Assembly: GCA_014534425.1 (NCBI GenBank)
Contig: JACVRN010000002.1
Span: 1-64,000 of the forward strand
Direction: 5' to 3'
DNA from: Pyrinomonadaceae bacterium
GTDB lineage: Bacteria > Acidobacteriota > Blastocatellia > Pyrinomonadales > Pyrinomonadaceae
Length of the DNA: 64,000 nucleotides
Below, piece after piece: positions 19,807 through 29,366 of this stretch. Made by a program: the position numbers and the translations under genes. Under the pieces are notes generated by a model, which made no database searches, was not told where the DNA came from, and worked only from the letters and a program-made list of their open reading frames with translations. Within the stretch, counting starts at the first letter, position 1; every line of letters begins with the position of its first letter.

Positions 19807-21573
19807 TTAGAACCTGACGGAGATGCCGCCGCGCACTGTGCGGCGCGCCGCGTTGATGAGCAAAACGGTCTCGCCGTCTTCGGCGCTTGCCTGGGTGTCG
19901 AAGAGGTTGCGCGCGTCAATCACAGCCTCTGCGCGCACGGGCAGGCCGAAGGTCGGCAACTCCTGCGTCACCATAATGCTGAGGCTAGGGTCGTAGACGG
20001 CAAGGCGTCCGGCGAACGGGTCAATGGCAAAGACGGTCGCTTCGGGCGAGAAGCGGAAGACCGTGCTGATACGCGTCCCAGTGGGCAGGTCTCCGTTGAC
20101 CTGCAAGGCGGCGGTCTGGAAAAAGCCGCCGTCGAAAAGCTCCGCAGGGTTCCTTAGGCCTTCAGCCGAGAGGCGCTGCCCGCGCCCGAACGAGTAACCG
20201 GCGGACGCACTGAGCATCTGGCTGATGCGGCGCGTGTAGACTATTCTAAGCCCCTTGGCCGCTCCCTCCTGGTTGGCTACGTTCAGGAGCGCGTTGCCGT
20301 TGCTGCTCTGGAAGGCGTTGAGCGGCATATTCATCAGGCCGACGCCGCGTCCCGAAGTGGTATCAAAGAAGGCTGTCGCCTCGACCTGCGAGTTGTTATC
20401 CAAAACTCTTTCGATTCCAAACTCGAAGCGGCGGCTCTTCTCCATCACGGCCTGGCCGTCAACCAAAGCGACCGCGCCCGTTCCGGGCTGTCGGAAAAGC
20501 ACTGGGCCGTCTTCAAAGTCTGCCGCGCTCTGCACCATGTTCTCCTGCCCGCCCGGCGCGTAAGCGGCCTTAATGCGCGTGCGAGCGTTGGCGTCGAACT
20601 GGAAGCCCAGCCTGGGGCTGACGGCGCTGGCCTTGCTGGCCCCTACAAATCTTGAATAATCCAGCCCTAGCACTACGACAATGCCGTCGCGCACGACCCA
20701 CTCGTCGACGGCGCGCACGGAGAATTGCCCCAGAGAGCGCTTGCCTTCATCACCCACGGGAAGAATCGTGTTGACGCGCGCCGCGCCCATAGTGACGCTC
20801 AGGCGATGCACGTCGTTCAAGCGCACGCGGGTCGTGGCCTCAAAGCGCTGCGGCGTATTCGGGCTGCCCGTGCCCATCTGCCCCGCGAAGATGAAATCAA
20901 TATTGCCTGTGGCCGGAACCGCAAAGGCGAAGTTGACTCCGGCATAAGTGGGAGTCTGCGGATTTGCTGAAGCGGCTGTGTAAGCCTCCACCACGCCCTG
21001 AATGCGGCCATGCCCCCTTGCATCATCGGCGGGCATCTCAAAAACCGTGTCGTCCGGCAGGCGATTCGCGGCCTCCACAGCGTCCATGGCGTCCTGAACC
21101 GTCTGGTCTTCGCCCTCGTCCATCTGCAAGATAGAGCGGCGGCCCTGGTTGGCGCGGACACGCCACTTGGCGCTGTCACGGTCTGCGCGGCGCTCAGGCG
21201 CTGTGCGCCCGTTGCCGACCGGCTCAAGGTTGAAGCGATAGCTGAGTTGGTCTGAGGGTCTGACCTGAACGGCAGAGAAGAGAGCCTGATTAAAGCCCGT
21301 GGCTTCGGCACGTACGCTGTAAAGGCCCGGCGAGACTTTGGTCACAAAGCTTCCGTCGGCAGCCGAGCGCGTCTGCTTGACTACCTCCGCAGCGCCTTCT
21401 TTCAGAAGCGTGATGAGAGCGCCTGCGAGCGGATTTCCCTTGTTGTCGCGGACAGTGCCCGTGATGGTGCCCAAAGCCCTGGAGTTCCCAGACCCGAGCG
21501 CTAGCGGAGCGCTCGCCACACACATGGCGGAGAGTGCCAGTAAACTCAGAGCTACGCGCAAAGCTTTTCTCAT
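19807..21573 (-). CDS. Outer-membrane protein: carboxypeptidase-regulatory domain plus TonB-receptor-like barrel
   Basis: About 588 residues from the ATG at 21573, which starts signal peptide MRKALRVALSLLALSAMCVA; the frame stays open to 21684. An N-terminal carboxypeptidase-regulatory-like Ig fold (GTITGTVRDNKGNPLAGALI, then GLYSVRAEATGF) is followed by strand-rich sequence ending in GGISVRF. The terminal aromatic residue is typical of outer-membrane barrels. It lacks a clear TonB plug and is shorter than full TonB receptors (700-1000 residues). Substrate unknown. Monocistronic. Confidence 0.75.
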   Translation of the reverse strand: MRKALRVALSLLALSAMCVASAPLALGSGNSRALGTITGTVRDNKGNPLAGALITLLKEGAAEVVKQTRSAADGSFVTKVSPGLYSVRAEATGFNQALFSAVQVRPSDQLSYRFNLEPVGNGRTAPERRADRDSAKWRVRANQGRRSILQMDEGEDQTVQDAMDAVEAANRLPDDTVFEMPADDARGHGRIQGVVEAYTAASANPQTPTYAGVNFAFAVPATGNIDFIFAGQMGTGSPNTPQRFEATTRVRLNDVHRLSVTMGAARVNTILPVGDEGKRSLGQFSVRAVDEWVVRDGIVVVLGLDYSRFVGASKASAVSPRLGFQFDANARTRIKAAYAPGGQENMVQSAADFEDGPVLFRQPGTGAVALVDGQAVMEKSRRFEFGIERVLDNNSQVEATAFFDTTSGRGVGLMNMPLNAFQSSNGNALLNVANQEGAAKGLRIVYTRRISQMLSASAGYSFGRGQRLSAEGLRNPAELFDGGFFQTAALQVNGDLPTGTRISTVFRFSPEATVFAIDPFAGRLAVYDPSLSIMVTQELPTFGLPVRAEAVIDARNLFDTQASAEDGETVLLINAARRTVRGGISVRF

Positions 21574-21957
21574 TGTGGCAATACCTCCGACACGCAATCT
21601 TTCACCCATTGGCGAAAGACGCGTTTTCAAGCAACCGACTTTTTCAGCGCCACGCATACGAGGGAGGAATCTCTTTAATCCCAAGGGAACTCAATCTTTG
21701 ATTCGAAGAATTCGAGGTTGTCTCTTAACTTCTTTCGGTTGACCTTCGGACTTCTGCACAGACCAGGGCCTTGTCTGGGAAGAGCACATTTTCCGTCAAC
21801 TACGTAAAGCATGTCAAGAGAGGCAATTCCCCTTTTGACCATAGAGATGCCGGAAACCACGGCCTGCGTTTGCCGCCCCTTTTCGGGCGTGTTAGGATTC
21901 GAAGGCTAACCGAAGCGATTTTCACGCATCAAAGGGTTTCCGAAATTTCCAAGCCTT

Positions 21958-23241
21958 ATGACAGATCAGGTTCAATTCACGCGTTTAGATAACGGACTTA
22001 CAATTGTTTCAGAACGGATGCCGGGCCTGCGCTCGGCCACGCTAGGCATCTGGCTGCGTAGAGGCTCGCGCCACGAGCGAGAGGCCGAGAACGGTCTCTG
22101 CCATTTCATTGAGCACGCGGTTTTTAAGGGCACAAAGCGCCGCTCTGCCCTCGACATAGCAATAGAGTCTGACCGTTTGGGCGGAAACCTCGACGCCTTC
22201 ACCATGCACGAGATGACGGGCTTCACCATGAAGGTCGCAGACCGTGGCGTGGAGAAGGCTTTCGACCTCGTCTCGGACATGCTCCTTCAGCCACGCTTCG
22301 AGCGCGAAGACCTTGAGCGCGAGCAAAAGGTCATAATCGAAGAGATGAAGATGGTTGAGGACACGCCCGACGAGTTCCTGGGCGAGCTTTTCAACGCCGC
22401 CTACTTTCCGGGCCACCCCCTTGGCCGCCCCATAGAAGGCACGGAAGCGACCGTTTCATCCTTTGACCGCGACCGCACAGCAGATTTTCACGCGCGCGAG
22501 TTCGTCCCCGCCAACATGGTCGTCGCCGCCGCCGGAAACATAGAGCACGCGGCGTTTATCAAGACGGTCGAAAATGCCTTCCGGCATCTCAAAGCGCGTG
22601 CGGAGTCTGTGAGCGAAGGCGCGGATTACGCGGGCGCGCCGAAGCCTGCCGCGCCCATCTTGATTGAGCGCAAGAGCGAGCTTGAGCAGGCGCATCTCTT
22701 GATTGCCGCGCCCTGGACAGACGCGCGCCACGAAGACCGCTTCGCCGCAAGCCTCCTTGCCAATATCATAGGCGGCACGACCAGCAGCCGCCTCTGGCAA
22801 TCAATACGCGAAGAGCGCGGGCTGGCCTACGCGGTCGGCGCTGGCGCTTCTAGCTACACGGACGCGGGCGTCTTTCACATCTACGCCGGAACCTCGCCCG
22901 AGCAGTTGGACGAAGTCGTTGACCTCTCGCTCGCGGAGTTGCGACGCGTGGTGCGCGAGAGCGTCACCGAAGACGAGTTGCGGCTTGCCAAAGACCAGAC
23001 CGTTTCATCAATCCTTCTGGGCCTTGAATCTTCAAACGTGCGCGCCGGAGCGCTCGCGCGTCAGGAGATAATACACGGTCGCCGCATTACGCCGGATGAA
23101 ATCATACGCCGCTTGGAAGAGGTCTCTATTGAGGACGTTCACCGCGTGGCCCAAGAGTATTTCCGAACCGAAGCCATGTCGCTCGCGGCCCTGGGCGACC
23201 TCAACGGCTTCAGCGTAGACCGTGCGCGTTTAGAAATCTGA
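21958..23241 (+). CDS. M16-family zinc protease (mitochondrial-processing-peptidase-like)
   Basis: A 427-residue protein. The inverted zinc motif HFIEH (HxxEH) is near residues 50-54, and a downstream Glu cluster (REQKVIIEEMKM near residue 120) supplies the third ligand. The C-terminal half has the R/Y substrate-binding pair region (IREERGLAYAVGAGASSY). Length matches single-subunit bacterial PqqL/YmxG-type peptidases. Probably cytoplasmic, as no signal peptide is seen. The stop codon is four bases before the start of the MBL hydrolase gene, suggesting an operon with 23246 and 24067. Confidence 0.93.
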   Translation: MTDQVQFTRLDNGLTIVSERMPGLRSATLGIWLRRGSRHEREAENGLCHFIEHAVFKGTKRRSALDIAIESDRLGGNLDAFTMHEMTGFTMKVADRGVEKAFDLVSDMLLQPRFEREDLEREQKVIIEEMKMVEDTPDEFLGELFNAAYFPGHPLGRPIEGTEATVSSFDRDRTADFHAREFVPANMVVAAAGNIEHAAFIKTVENAFRHLKARAESVSEGADYAGAPKPAAPILIERKSELEQAHLLIAAPWTDARHEDRFAASLLANIIGGTTSSRLWQSIREERGLAYAVGAGASSYTDAGVFHIYAGTSPEQLDEVVDLSLAELRRVVRESVTEDELRLAKDQTVSSILLGLESSNVRAGALARQEIIHGRRITPDEIIRRLEEVSIEDVHRVAQEYFRTEAMSLAALGDLNGFSVDRARLEI

Positions 23242-23245
23242 GAGG

Positions 23246-24070
23246 ATGAGATTCACTGTTTTAGGAAGCGGCTCGACGGGGAACGCGGTTTTGATAAGCG
23301 CGGGCGAGACCCGTGTGCTCGTGGATGCCGGATTGAGCGCGCGTGAGACCGTGCGCCGCCTGGCGCTCGTGGGCGTTGATGCGAGCGGGCTGGACGGCGT
23401 TATCATCACGCACGAGCACGGCGATCATGCTGGCGGCCTGCGAGTGCTTTTGAAGAGCTTGAGTTGTCCGGTCTACATCTCAGGCCAAACACGTGAGGCT
23501 TACATCAGCGAGCGGCACGGTGTTTCAAATGAAGAGCCGCGAAAGCGCTCAGATGCTTTGCGCGACCGCGTGGAGTTAATTGAATCGAGCAAGGATTTCA
23601 AAATCGGGGCGATTGACTTTCATCCCTTCACCATTCCTCACGACGCGGTGGACAATTTCGGTTTCACGGCGACGCACGAAGGCGTGTGCGTGGCGACGCT
23701 GATGGACTTCGGCCACATCACTACGCTGATAACGGAGCGGCTCAGGGGCTGCGCTGGCATCATCATAGAATCCAATCACAGCCGCGACATGCTGAAGGCT
23801 TGCTCGGTTTATCCCTGGGAGTTGAAGCAGCGAATCCTGTCGCGCACGGGCCATCTCTCGAACGAAGACGTGGCGGATTGGCTGCGCGAAGGCTTTGACG
23901 GCACGGCGCGCACGGTTGTCCTCGCTCATCTTTCGCAACGCGCCAACAATCCGTACCTGGCGAAAATCACAGCCGAATCTGCGCTCCGCGAGCGCGCACC
24001 GCTTTTTCAAACAGACACAGAGATAATCCTCTCTCACCCGAAAGAGCCTACGCCGTGGATAGAGCTATGA
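23246..24070 (+). CDS. MBL-fold metallo-hydrolase, YycJ/WalJ type
   Basis: A 274-residue metallo-beta-lactamase-fold hydrolase. It starts MRFTVLGSGSTGNAVLISAG, has the metal motif THEHGDHAGG near residues 53-62, and later ESNHSRDML and LAHLSQRANNPYLA. These are family signatures of YycJ/WalJ, implicated in DNA or cell-wall housekeeping in other bacteria. The exact substrate is unsettled in the family. It overlaps the next gene at its 3' end. Confidence 0.88.
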   Translation: MRFTVLGSGSTGNAVLISAGETRVLVDAGLSARETVRRLALVGVDASGLDGVIITHEHGDHAGGLRVLLKSLSCPVYISGQTREAYISERHGVSNEEPRKRSDALRDRVELIESSKDFKIGAIDFHPFTIPHDAVDNFGFTATHEGVCVATLMDFGHITTLITERLRGCAGIIIESNHSRDMLKACSVYPWELKQRILSRTGHLSNEDVADWLREGFDGTARTVVLAHLSQRANNPYLAKITAESALRERAPLFQTDTEIILSHPKEPTPWIEL

Positions 24071-24579
24071 CGCTTCATCTTTCATCGAAAGGAAGATTGT
24101 TAAAGCTGCTCTACGCTTCTAAACTTAAAAGACTTGCTCTCCTGTGCGCCATGATTGTTCTCGTCGCTTCAGCTAGTTGCGATGTGGACGAAAGACAGAG
24201 CGGCATTCCGTCGAAAGCTCAGGATGCCATCAACCTCTTCACGGAGGATTTCAACGCGGGCCGCTTCGAAAAGATTTATACGGAGGCGGCTGAAGAATGG
24301 CGCTCGCGCGTCACGCTCGACCAGTCCAACGAGACTTTCCGCACGCTGAAAGAAAGGCTCGGCGACATCAAGCAGGAGCGAACCCTTACGAGCGGAAGAC
24401 AGCAGCAGAACGCGGGCGCAGGTCTTCCCGCCAACTCGCTCGTTCTCAACTACAACACCAAATTCAAGCGCGGGGACGGGACGGAAGCAGACGCCTTAGA
24501 AACCTTCACGCTCATAGAGCGCGATGGGCGCTATCAACTGGCGGGCTACTCGGTCAGCTCAAATTTATTAAAACAGTGA
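24067..24579 (+). CDS. Lipoprotein, DUF4019/DUF3887-like
   Basis: 170 residues from the ATG at 24067, which overlaps the upstream stop as ATGA; an ATG at 24055 in the same frame is possible. The signal peptide ends with lipobox ASASC, so a lipoprotein. The body resembles a cystatin/NTF2-like DUF4019 fold (FNAGRFEKIYTEAAEEWR, then YQLAGYSVSSNLL). The stop codon TGA (24577-24579) lies in the first word of the inverted repeat that follows. Confidence 0.65.
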   Translation: MTLHLSSKGRLLKLLYASKLKRLALLCAMIVLVASASCDVDERQSGIPSKAQDAINLFTEDFNAGRFEKIYTEAAEEWRSRVTLDQSNETFRTLKERLGDIKQERTLTSGRQQQNAGAGLPANSLVLNYNTKFKRGDGTEADALETFTLIERDGRYQLAGYSVSSNLLKQ

Positions 24580-24650
24580 TAAGTGACAAGTGACTTGCTG
24601 ACAAGTTAGAATCTTCCTGCTCGTCACTTGTTACTTATCACTTGTCACTG
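24574..24650. repeat. Inverted repeat of GTGA-words spanning lipoprotein stop to purB start
   Basis: The left arm CAGTGATAAGTGACAAGTGA starts at 24574. The right arm, ending at 24650, is a slightly longer complement made of the same 7-nt words (GTGATAA, GTGACAA, GTGACGA). It contains the upstream stop codon and ends seven bases before the purB ATG. Confidence 0.85.
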
Positions 24651-24657
24651 CTTTCTT

Positions 24658-25950
24658 ATGATTGAAAGATACACATTGCCGGAGATGGGCGCGCTCTGGT
24701 CTGAGCGGAATAAGTTCCAGAAGTGGCTGGACGTGGAGATAGCCGTGTGCGAAGTCCACGCAGAGATGGGGACGATTCCGCGCGAGGCCGTCGAAGAGAT
24801 TAAAGCGCGTGCGAGTTTCACCGTCGAGCGCATCAACGAGATAGAGAAGACCACAGATCACGACCTCATAGCCTTTACCACGAACCTTGCAGAATCAATC
24901 GGAGAGGCCGCGCGCTTCGTTCATTACGGCCTCACCTCTTCGGACGTGGTGGACACTGCGAATGCTCTTCTCTTGCGCGACGCGTGCGACATCCTGCTCA
25001 AAAAGATTGACGCCCTGATGGAAGTCTTGAAGCGTCGAGCCTTCGAGTTTAAGAAGACGCCGCAGGTCGGGCGCACGCACGGCATACACGCGGAGCCTAC
25101 CTCTTTCGGTCTCACCTTCGCCCTCTGGTTCGACGAGATGCGAAGGAACCGCGAGCGCCTGGAGCGTGCGCGAGAGAGCGTTGCCGTAGGGAAAATTAGC
25201 GGGGCCGTGGGAGCCTTCGCGCATCTTGACCCTGTTGTCGAAGAGCGAGTTTGCGCGCTTCTCGGCCTGAAGGCAGCGCCCGTCTCCACGCAGGTCATAC
25301 AGCGCGACACTTATGCCGAATATCTCTGCACGCTGGCCGTCATCGCGTCGTCGCTCGATAAATTCGCTCTTCAGGTGCGCCACTGGCAGCGCACGGAAGT
25401 CCGCGAAGCCCAGGAGCGTTTCAAGCGCGGGCAGAAAGGCTCCTCTGCCATGCCGCACAAGCGCAATCCCATCCTTTCGGAACGCATCTGCGGCATAGCC
25501 CGTACGATTCGCGCCAACAGCATAGTCGGGCTTGAGAACGTTGCGCTCTGGCACGAGCGCGACATCTCGCACTCTTCCGCCGAGCGAGTTGTGCTGCCGG
25601 ATTCCTCAATCGCGCTCGATTACATTTTAGAGAAAGCGCGCTCGCTGATTGACGGGCTGGTGGTTTACCCGGAGAGGATGCTGGAGAATTTGAACGCCAC
25701 GCGCGGGCTTGTCTTTAGCGGCCAGCTTCTGATCGCGCTTGCCAGAAAGGGCGCGGCGCGCGAGACCGCCTACGAGTGGGTACAGCGCAACGCCATGCGC
25801 GTCTGGGACGAGGGAGCAGACTTTCATACCTTGATAGCCAAGGACACGGACATCAATTCGCTTCTCACGCCAGAAGAGATTGACAGCGTCTTCTCGCTCG
25901 ACACTTATCTCAGGAACGTCGACGCCATCTTCGCGCGTGTCTTTAAGTAG
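24658..25950 (+). CDS. purB: Adenylosuccinate lyase
   Basis: 430 residues from the ATG at 24658 (MIERYTLPEMGALW). It has the fumarase/aspartase superfamily signature SSAMPHKRNPILSERICG near residue 260, plus TTDHDLIAF and GLTSSDVVDTANALL in the N-terminal domain. It catalyses two purine steps: SAICAR to AICAR, and adenylosuccinate to AMP. There is no Shine-Dalgarno sequence, because the space right before the ATG is the arm of the inverted repeat plus CTTTCTT. Other pur genes follow at 27219 and 32446. Confidence 0.96.
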   Translation: MIERYTLPEMGALWSERNKFQKWLDVEIAVCEVHAEMGTIPREAVEEIKARASFTVERINEIEKTTDHDLIAFTTNLAESIGEAARFVHYGLTSSDVVDTANALLLRDACDILLKKIDALMEVLKRRAFEFKKTPQVGRTHGIHAEPTSFGLTFALWFDEMRRNRERLERARESVAVGKISGAVGAFAHLDPVVEERVCALLGLKAAPVSTQVIQRDTYAEYLCTLAVIASSLDKFALQVRHWQRTEVREAQERFKRGQKGSSAMPHKRNPILSERICGIARTIRANSIVGLENVALWHERDISHSSAERVVLPDSSIALDYILEKARSLIDGLVVYPERMLENLNATRGLVFSGQLLIALARKGAARETAYEWVQRNAMRVWDEGADFHTLIAKDTDINSLLTPEEIDSVFSLDTYLRNVDAIFARVFK

Positions 25951-25966
25951 CGATGCTTGGCATGTG

Positions 25967-26467
25967 CTACTTTCTGGCGATGCTCTCGGCCCAGTTGCCT
26001 ACAATCGGAATCTTGAACATCTGTCGCTGGTAGGCTTTGACGCCCGCCATGATGATGAGGGCCAGAAACACCATCACGCCTATCATTATCACGGCCCATA
26101 TCAGTATCCAGAAGATGACAGCCGCCGCAGGCATACGCGCCGCCGCCAACACTATGGAGAGAATCGCGCCGACTATTATCATCACCACTTCCAGGACTAT
26201 GAGCATCAGTCCCGTGAAGAGCGACTGGAAGGCGTTGAAGCGCACGAAGCGATTCTCTTTTTCGATGATGGCGAAGACTATATTGAACGGGCTGAGGTAG
26301 GCGAGCGCCCCTGCGGCATTGCCTTCAAGCCCTATGGCGGACTTTGAGCCTGGCTCGGCTCCGGGCAGGGTGTTTGTAGAGACGGGAGGCGGTGGCGGCT
26401 GCATGCCGTACGGAGAATTGTAGCCGTAGCCCTGCTGGGGCGGAGGCTGTGGCGGGGGATTGTACAT
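25967..26467 (-). CDS. DUF4870 membrane protein (first copy)
   Basis: A 166-residue protein. The N-terminal 55 residues are Pro/Gln/Tyr-rich and disordered (PPQPPPQQGYGYNSPYG). The DUF4870 domain follows, with IIEKENRFVRFNAFQS and about three membrane helices. A paralogue is encoded immediately upstream on the same strand, with an inverted repeat between. Function of the family is unknown. Confidence 0.8.
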   Translation of the reverse strand: MYNPPPQPPPQQGYGYNSPYGMQPPPPPVSTNTLPGAEPGSKSAIGLEGNAAGALAYLSPFNIVFAIIEKENRFVRFNAFQSLFTGLMLIVLEVVMIIVGAILSIVLAAARMPAAAVIFWILIWAVIMIGVMVFLALIIMAGVKAYQRQMFKIPIVGNWAESIARK

Positions 26468-26494
26468 GACGAATTCGCTCTCCTGATAAAAGTC

Positions 26495-26527
26495 AGTAGG
26501 GGCAGAGGACTTGTCTCTACCCCTACT
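26495..26527. repeat. Palindrome AGTAGGGGCAGAG / CTCTACCCCTACT
   Basis: Two 13-bp arms with one mismatch (a G-U pair in RNA) and a 7-nt loop. It lies between the two DUF4870 genes, 10 bp beyond the stop codon of the upstream one. A related sequence occurs at about 10486-10509. Confidence 0.8.
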
Positions 26528-26537
26528 AGCTTCTGCT

Positions 26538-27002
26538 TTACTTGTTGGCGAACTTCTCGGCCATGTCGCCTATGGCCGGGAGCTTGAACCACTCGGCCTG
26601 ATACGCTTTGTAAGCGCAGAAGAGCAGCGCGCCGAGATAAAGCAAGCCTATCAAAGGCATGAACAGCCCGAAGATAACTCCGAGGTTGGTTGAAATTGCC
26701 ATCATGATTCCCATCAGGATGCCTATGGCTATGTAGAGCACTATGAAGGCTACGTGAAGCAGAATGGATTGGAAGGCGTGAAAGCGCGCAAACCGGTTCT
26801 GCTTTTCGATGATGAGTTCGATGATGGCGATGATGCCAATCGGATAGCCCAGTGCCGAGACCAGATTGGCATCGAGGCCGCCGAGCGCCGTTTTACCTTT
26901 CGGGCCGCCGTCGCCGGGCGTAGGCGTCATGGGCGCGTTGGGTGGTGTGCCATATGGGCTGCCGTAGCCCTGCTGTTGCTGGCCGGGCGGGGGGTTCTGC
27001 AT
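26538..27002 (-). CDS. DUF4870 membrane protein (second copy)
   Basis: 154 residues from the ATG at 27002 (MQNPPPGQQQQGYGSPYG), chosen because the upstream part of the open frame is not protein-like and an AAGGAGAATAAAGAC ribosome-binding sequence precedes it. A disordered Pro/Gly/Gln N-terminus is followed by the DUF4870 domain (IIELIIEKQNRFARFHAFQS) with about three membrane helices. It is the paralogue of the protein encoded at 25967, probably in one transcript. Confidence 0.8.
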   Translation of the reverse strand: MQNPPPGQQQQGYGSPYGTPPNAPMTPTPGDGGPKGKTALGGLDANLVSALGYPIGIIAIIELIIEKQNRFARFHAFQSILLHVAFIVLYIAIGILMGIMMAISTNLGVIFGLFMPLIGLLYLGALLFCAYKAYQAEWFKLPAIGDMAEKFANK

Positions 27003-27169
27003 TGTCTTTATTCTCCTTCGGAAAGTCTTGAAATTAAGAGTTCGTATATCTGGAAAGCCCGCCTCGAACCTTACGAGCGCGCTTCTTCGGATTCTCGTGC
27101 CCTCGTGGCTTCGAGCCTCTAAAAAAAACTTTACGCGTGGCAACGGGAATCTTATGCTAACGACTACAC

Positions 27170-27202
27170 CCCGCGCAACATTTTGCCGTAATATTGTGCG
27201 GG
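27170..27202. promoter_or_regulatory. Dyad upstream of purS
   Basis: CCCGCGCAACATT (27170-27182) and AATATTGTGCGGG (27190-27202) are complementary at 11 of 13 positions around a 7-nt loop. It lies directly before the purS ribosome-binding sequence (AGAAGGA). It could be a transcript hairpin or a repressor site; no known purine element is recognised. Confidence 0.4.
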
Positions 27203-27218
27203 CCGGACACAGAAGGAT

Positions 27219-27464
27219 ATGAAAGCAAAAGTTTACGTCACACTCAAGCCGGGCGTGCTTGACCCGCAGGGCAAGGCCATACAGCATTCCGTAGAGCTTC
27301 TGGGCTACGGAGGAATCGCGGACGTTCGCCAGGGCAAGTATTTCGAGATTGCTCTGGACGGCGCGCTTCAGGAATCCGAGGCCAGGGAGACGGCCACTCG
27401 CATGGCGCGAGAGGTCTTGTCTAACCCTGTCATCGAAGATTTTCGCGTGGAGATAGAGAGATGA
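27219..27464 (+). CDS. purS: Phosphoribosylformylglycinamidine synthase subunit PurS
   Basis: 81 residues, the usual size. It starts [20 protein letters not shown] and contains [11 protein letters not shown]. PurS bridges PurL and PurQ in the FGAM synthase complex that converts FGAR to FGAM. It overlaps purQ by four bases (ATGA), so the two are translationally coupled. The matching PurL, of the small type, is at 32446. Confidence 0.95.
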   Translation: MKAKVYVTLKPGVLDPQGKAIQHSVELLGYGGIADVRQGKYFEIALDGALQESEARETATRMAREVLSNPVIEDFRVEIER

Positions 27465-28162
27465 AATTCGGCGTCATAGTTTTTCCAGGCTCCAACTGCG
27501 ACCACGACGCTTATCACGTTATCTCGAAGCACGTGGGCCAGCCCGTTGATTTCATCTGGCACCGCGATACGAACCTTTCGGCTTACGACGCGGTGATTAT
27601 TCCGGGCGGCTTCTCTTACGGCGACTACCTGCGAGCGGGCGCTCTGGCTCGCTTCTCGCCCGTCATGGCTTCGGTCAAAGAGTTCGCCGCGCGCGGCGGC
27701 TTTGTCCTGGGCATCTGCAACGGCTTTCAGATTCTGGCCGAAGCAGGACTCTTGCCGGGTGCCTTGATACGCAACCGCGACCTGCACTTCATCTGCGAGC
27801 ACATACACGTGCGCGTCGAAAACGACGACACGCCTTTTACGAACGAGTTGAAGCGCGGCACGGTGCTGCGAATCCCCGTAGCGCACGCCGAAGGGAACTA
27901 CGTCTGCGATGACGCGACGCTCGCTGAATTGCAGCGTGAAGAGCGCATAATCTTTCGCTACTGCGACGAGACGGGCGCAGTGACCGACGCCACGAACCCG
28001 AACGGCTCGCGCGACAACATAGCAGGCATCTGCAACCGCGAGCGCAACGTGCTGGGCATGATGCCGCACCCTGAGCGCGCCTGCGAAGACCTGCTTGGCT
28101 CTTCGGACGGGCGCGACATCTTCCGCTCGCTCGCCGCCACGCTGGCCGCCGCGCACGTCTGA
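27461..28162 (+). CDS. purQ: Phosphoribosylformylglycinamidine synthase subunit PurQ (glutaminase)
   Basis: 233 residues, a class I glutamine amidotransferase. The catalytic Cys is in GICNGFQIL near residue 86, with the His-Glu pair in MMPHPERA near residue 205. N-terminal [17 protein letters not shown] is typical of PurQ. It supplies ammonia to PurL. The next gene starts five bases beyond its stop. Confidence 0.96.
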   Translation: MKFGVIVFPGSNCDHDAYHVISKHVGQPVDFIWHRDTNLSAYDAVIIPGGFSYGDYLRAGALARFSPVMASVKEFAARGGFVLGICNGFQILAEAGLLPGALIRNRDLHFICEHIHVRVENDDTPFTNELKRGTVLRIPVAHAEGNYVCDDATLAELQREERIIFRYCDETGAVTDATNPNGSRDNIAGICNRERNVLGMMPHPERACEDLLGSSDGRDIFRSLAATLAAAHV

Positions 28163-28167
28163 AAATC

Positions 28168-28563
28168 ATGGATTATGAAGAGGACGAGAGAAGGTTTCGC
28201 GGGGCGGGCGGAACGCCGGGCGGCCTCTGGCATTTTCTCATCGGCTTGGCGATGGCGGTCGCGGGCGCTTACATCTTAACCAACCGTGTGACCGTGACGA
28301 GCGGCTTCTGGTCTCTGTGGGGTTACAACACTTTCGGCCTCACCTTGCTGCCGCTCATCATTGGCATCGGTATTCTCTTCTTCAATGGCAAATCAATCGC
28401 GGGCTGGCTGCTGCTCTTCGTGGGCATCGTCATTATCTTCACAGGCATACTGATGAACTTGCAGATTTACTTCCAGCCCACCAGCCTCTTCAACACCGTA
28501 GTCATGCTGGTGCTCTTGGCGGGCGGCATAGGATTGATAGCTCGCTCTCTGCGCTCTCTCTAG
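28168..28563 (+). CDS. Small membrane protein with four predicted helices
   Basis: 131 residues. An acidic N-terminus ([12 protein letters not shown]) is followed by about four hydrophobic segments with Gly-rich turns ([28 protein letters not shown]). It resembles LiaF/DUF5668-type membrane proteins, but this is not certain. Close spacing after purQ suggests co-transcription. Confidence 0.65.
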   Translation: MDYEEDERRFRGAGGTPGGLWHFLIGLAMAVAGAYILTNRVTVTSGFWSLWGYNTFGLTLLPLIIGIGILFFNGKSIAGWLLLFVGIVIIFTGILMNLQIYFQPTSLFNTVVMLVLLAGGIGLIARSLRSL

Positions 28564-28573
28564 GCCCTCACCT

Positions 28574-29065
28574 ATGGAAGTCAAAATCATTCCCGCCACG
28601 CCTGAAGAGGAATCGGTTCTAGCCAATCTGTTTGAGCTTTATGCTCATGACTTCAGCGAGTTCTCCGGGCTGGAGATTGGCGAAGACGGTCGCTTCGGCT
28701 ATCCGCACCTGCATCTTTACTGGAAGGAGCCGCACCGCCGCCCCTTTCTGATAAGGGCGGACGGCAAACTCGCAGGCTTCGTTCTACTTCAGAAGCGGTC
28801 TCAGATTTCCGGCGACCGAGACGTTTGGGACATAGCCGAATTCTTCATCCTTAGAAGTTATAGAAGGCTGGGCTGTGGCATGAAGGCGGCGCATGCCGTG
28901 TGGCGTATGCTTTCAGGCAGGTGGGAAGTGAGAGTGATGGAACAAAACCGTGGGGCGAAGGAGTTCTGGCAGCGCTGTGTCAACGAATTTACAGGCCGGA
29001 CGATAGACGCCGTCATCTTTGATAAAGGCGGCAAGCGCTGGCACGTCTTCTCATTTCAAGCTTAA
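28574..29065 (+). CDS. GNAT-family N-acetyltransferase
   Basis: 163 residues. The acetyl-CoA-binding motif A is visible as RSYRRLGCGMKAAHAVW near residue 95. Before it is the strand AEFFILR, after it WEVRVMEQNRGAKEFW. A typical stand-alone GNAT; substrate unknown. It lies 10 bp downstream of the membrane-protein gene. Confidence 0.85.
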   Translation: MEVKIIPATPEEESVLANLFELYAHDFSEFSGLEIGEDGRFGYPHLHLYWKEPHRRPFLIRADGKLAGFVLLQKRSQISGDRDVWDIAEFFILRSYRRLGCGMKAAHAVWRMLSGRWEVRVMEQNRGAKEFWQRCVNEFTGRTIDAVIFDKGGKRWHVFSFQA

Positions 29066-29114
29066 AGCGCTACGCAATCTCTTCATTAACCGGCTTCGAC
29101 CGTCTCTACCTTTT

Positions 29115-29366
29115 TCAGCCCAACTCGTCAATCTCTTTTTCCAGCGCGCGCAGGGTTCGCTGAAGCATCTCGCGGTGCGCGGGGCGCGTGGCCTGTTCGA
29201 GTTGCGTGAGGATGCGTGCGCGCGAAAGATGAAGAGAGTCCAGCCGCTCGCGCCGCGCTCTCTCTTCAGGAGAGAGTTCGCTCTCGGCGGCCAGCTTTCT
29301 ACGCGCACGCTCTTCCGCTTCCTGCTGCTGGTCTTCGACCGCTTTGCTTTCCCATCCTCTAGCCAT
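29115..29366 (-). CDS. Small charged helical protein
   Basis: 83 residues from the ATG at 29366 (MARGWESKAVEDQQQEAEER). The ATG overlaps the stop region of the truncated M48 gene and is preceded by GAAGAGGAGATATTGG, a strong ribosome-binding sequence. It is almost entirely charged helix, probably coiled coil. No family recognised. Confidence 0.6.
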   Translation of the reverse strand: MARGWESKAVEDQQQEAEERARRKLAAESELSPEERARRERLDSLHLSRARILTQLEQATRPAHREMLQRTLRALEKEIDELG

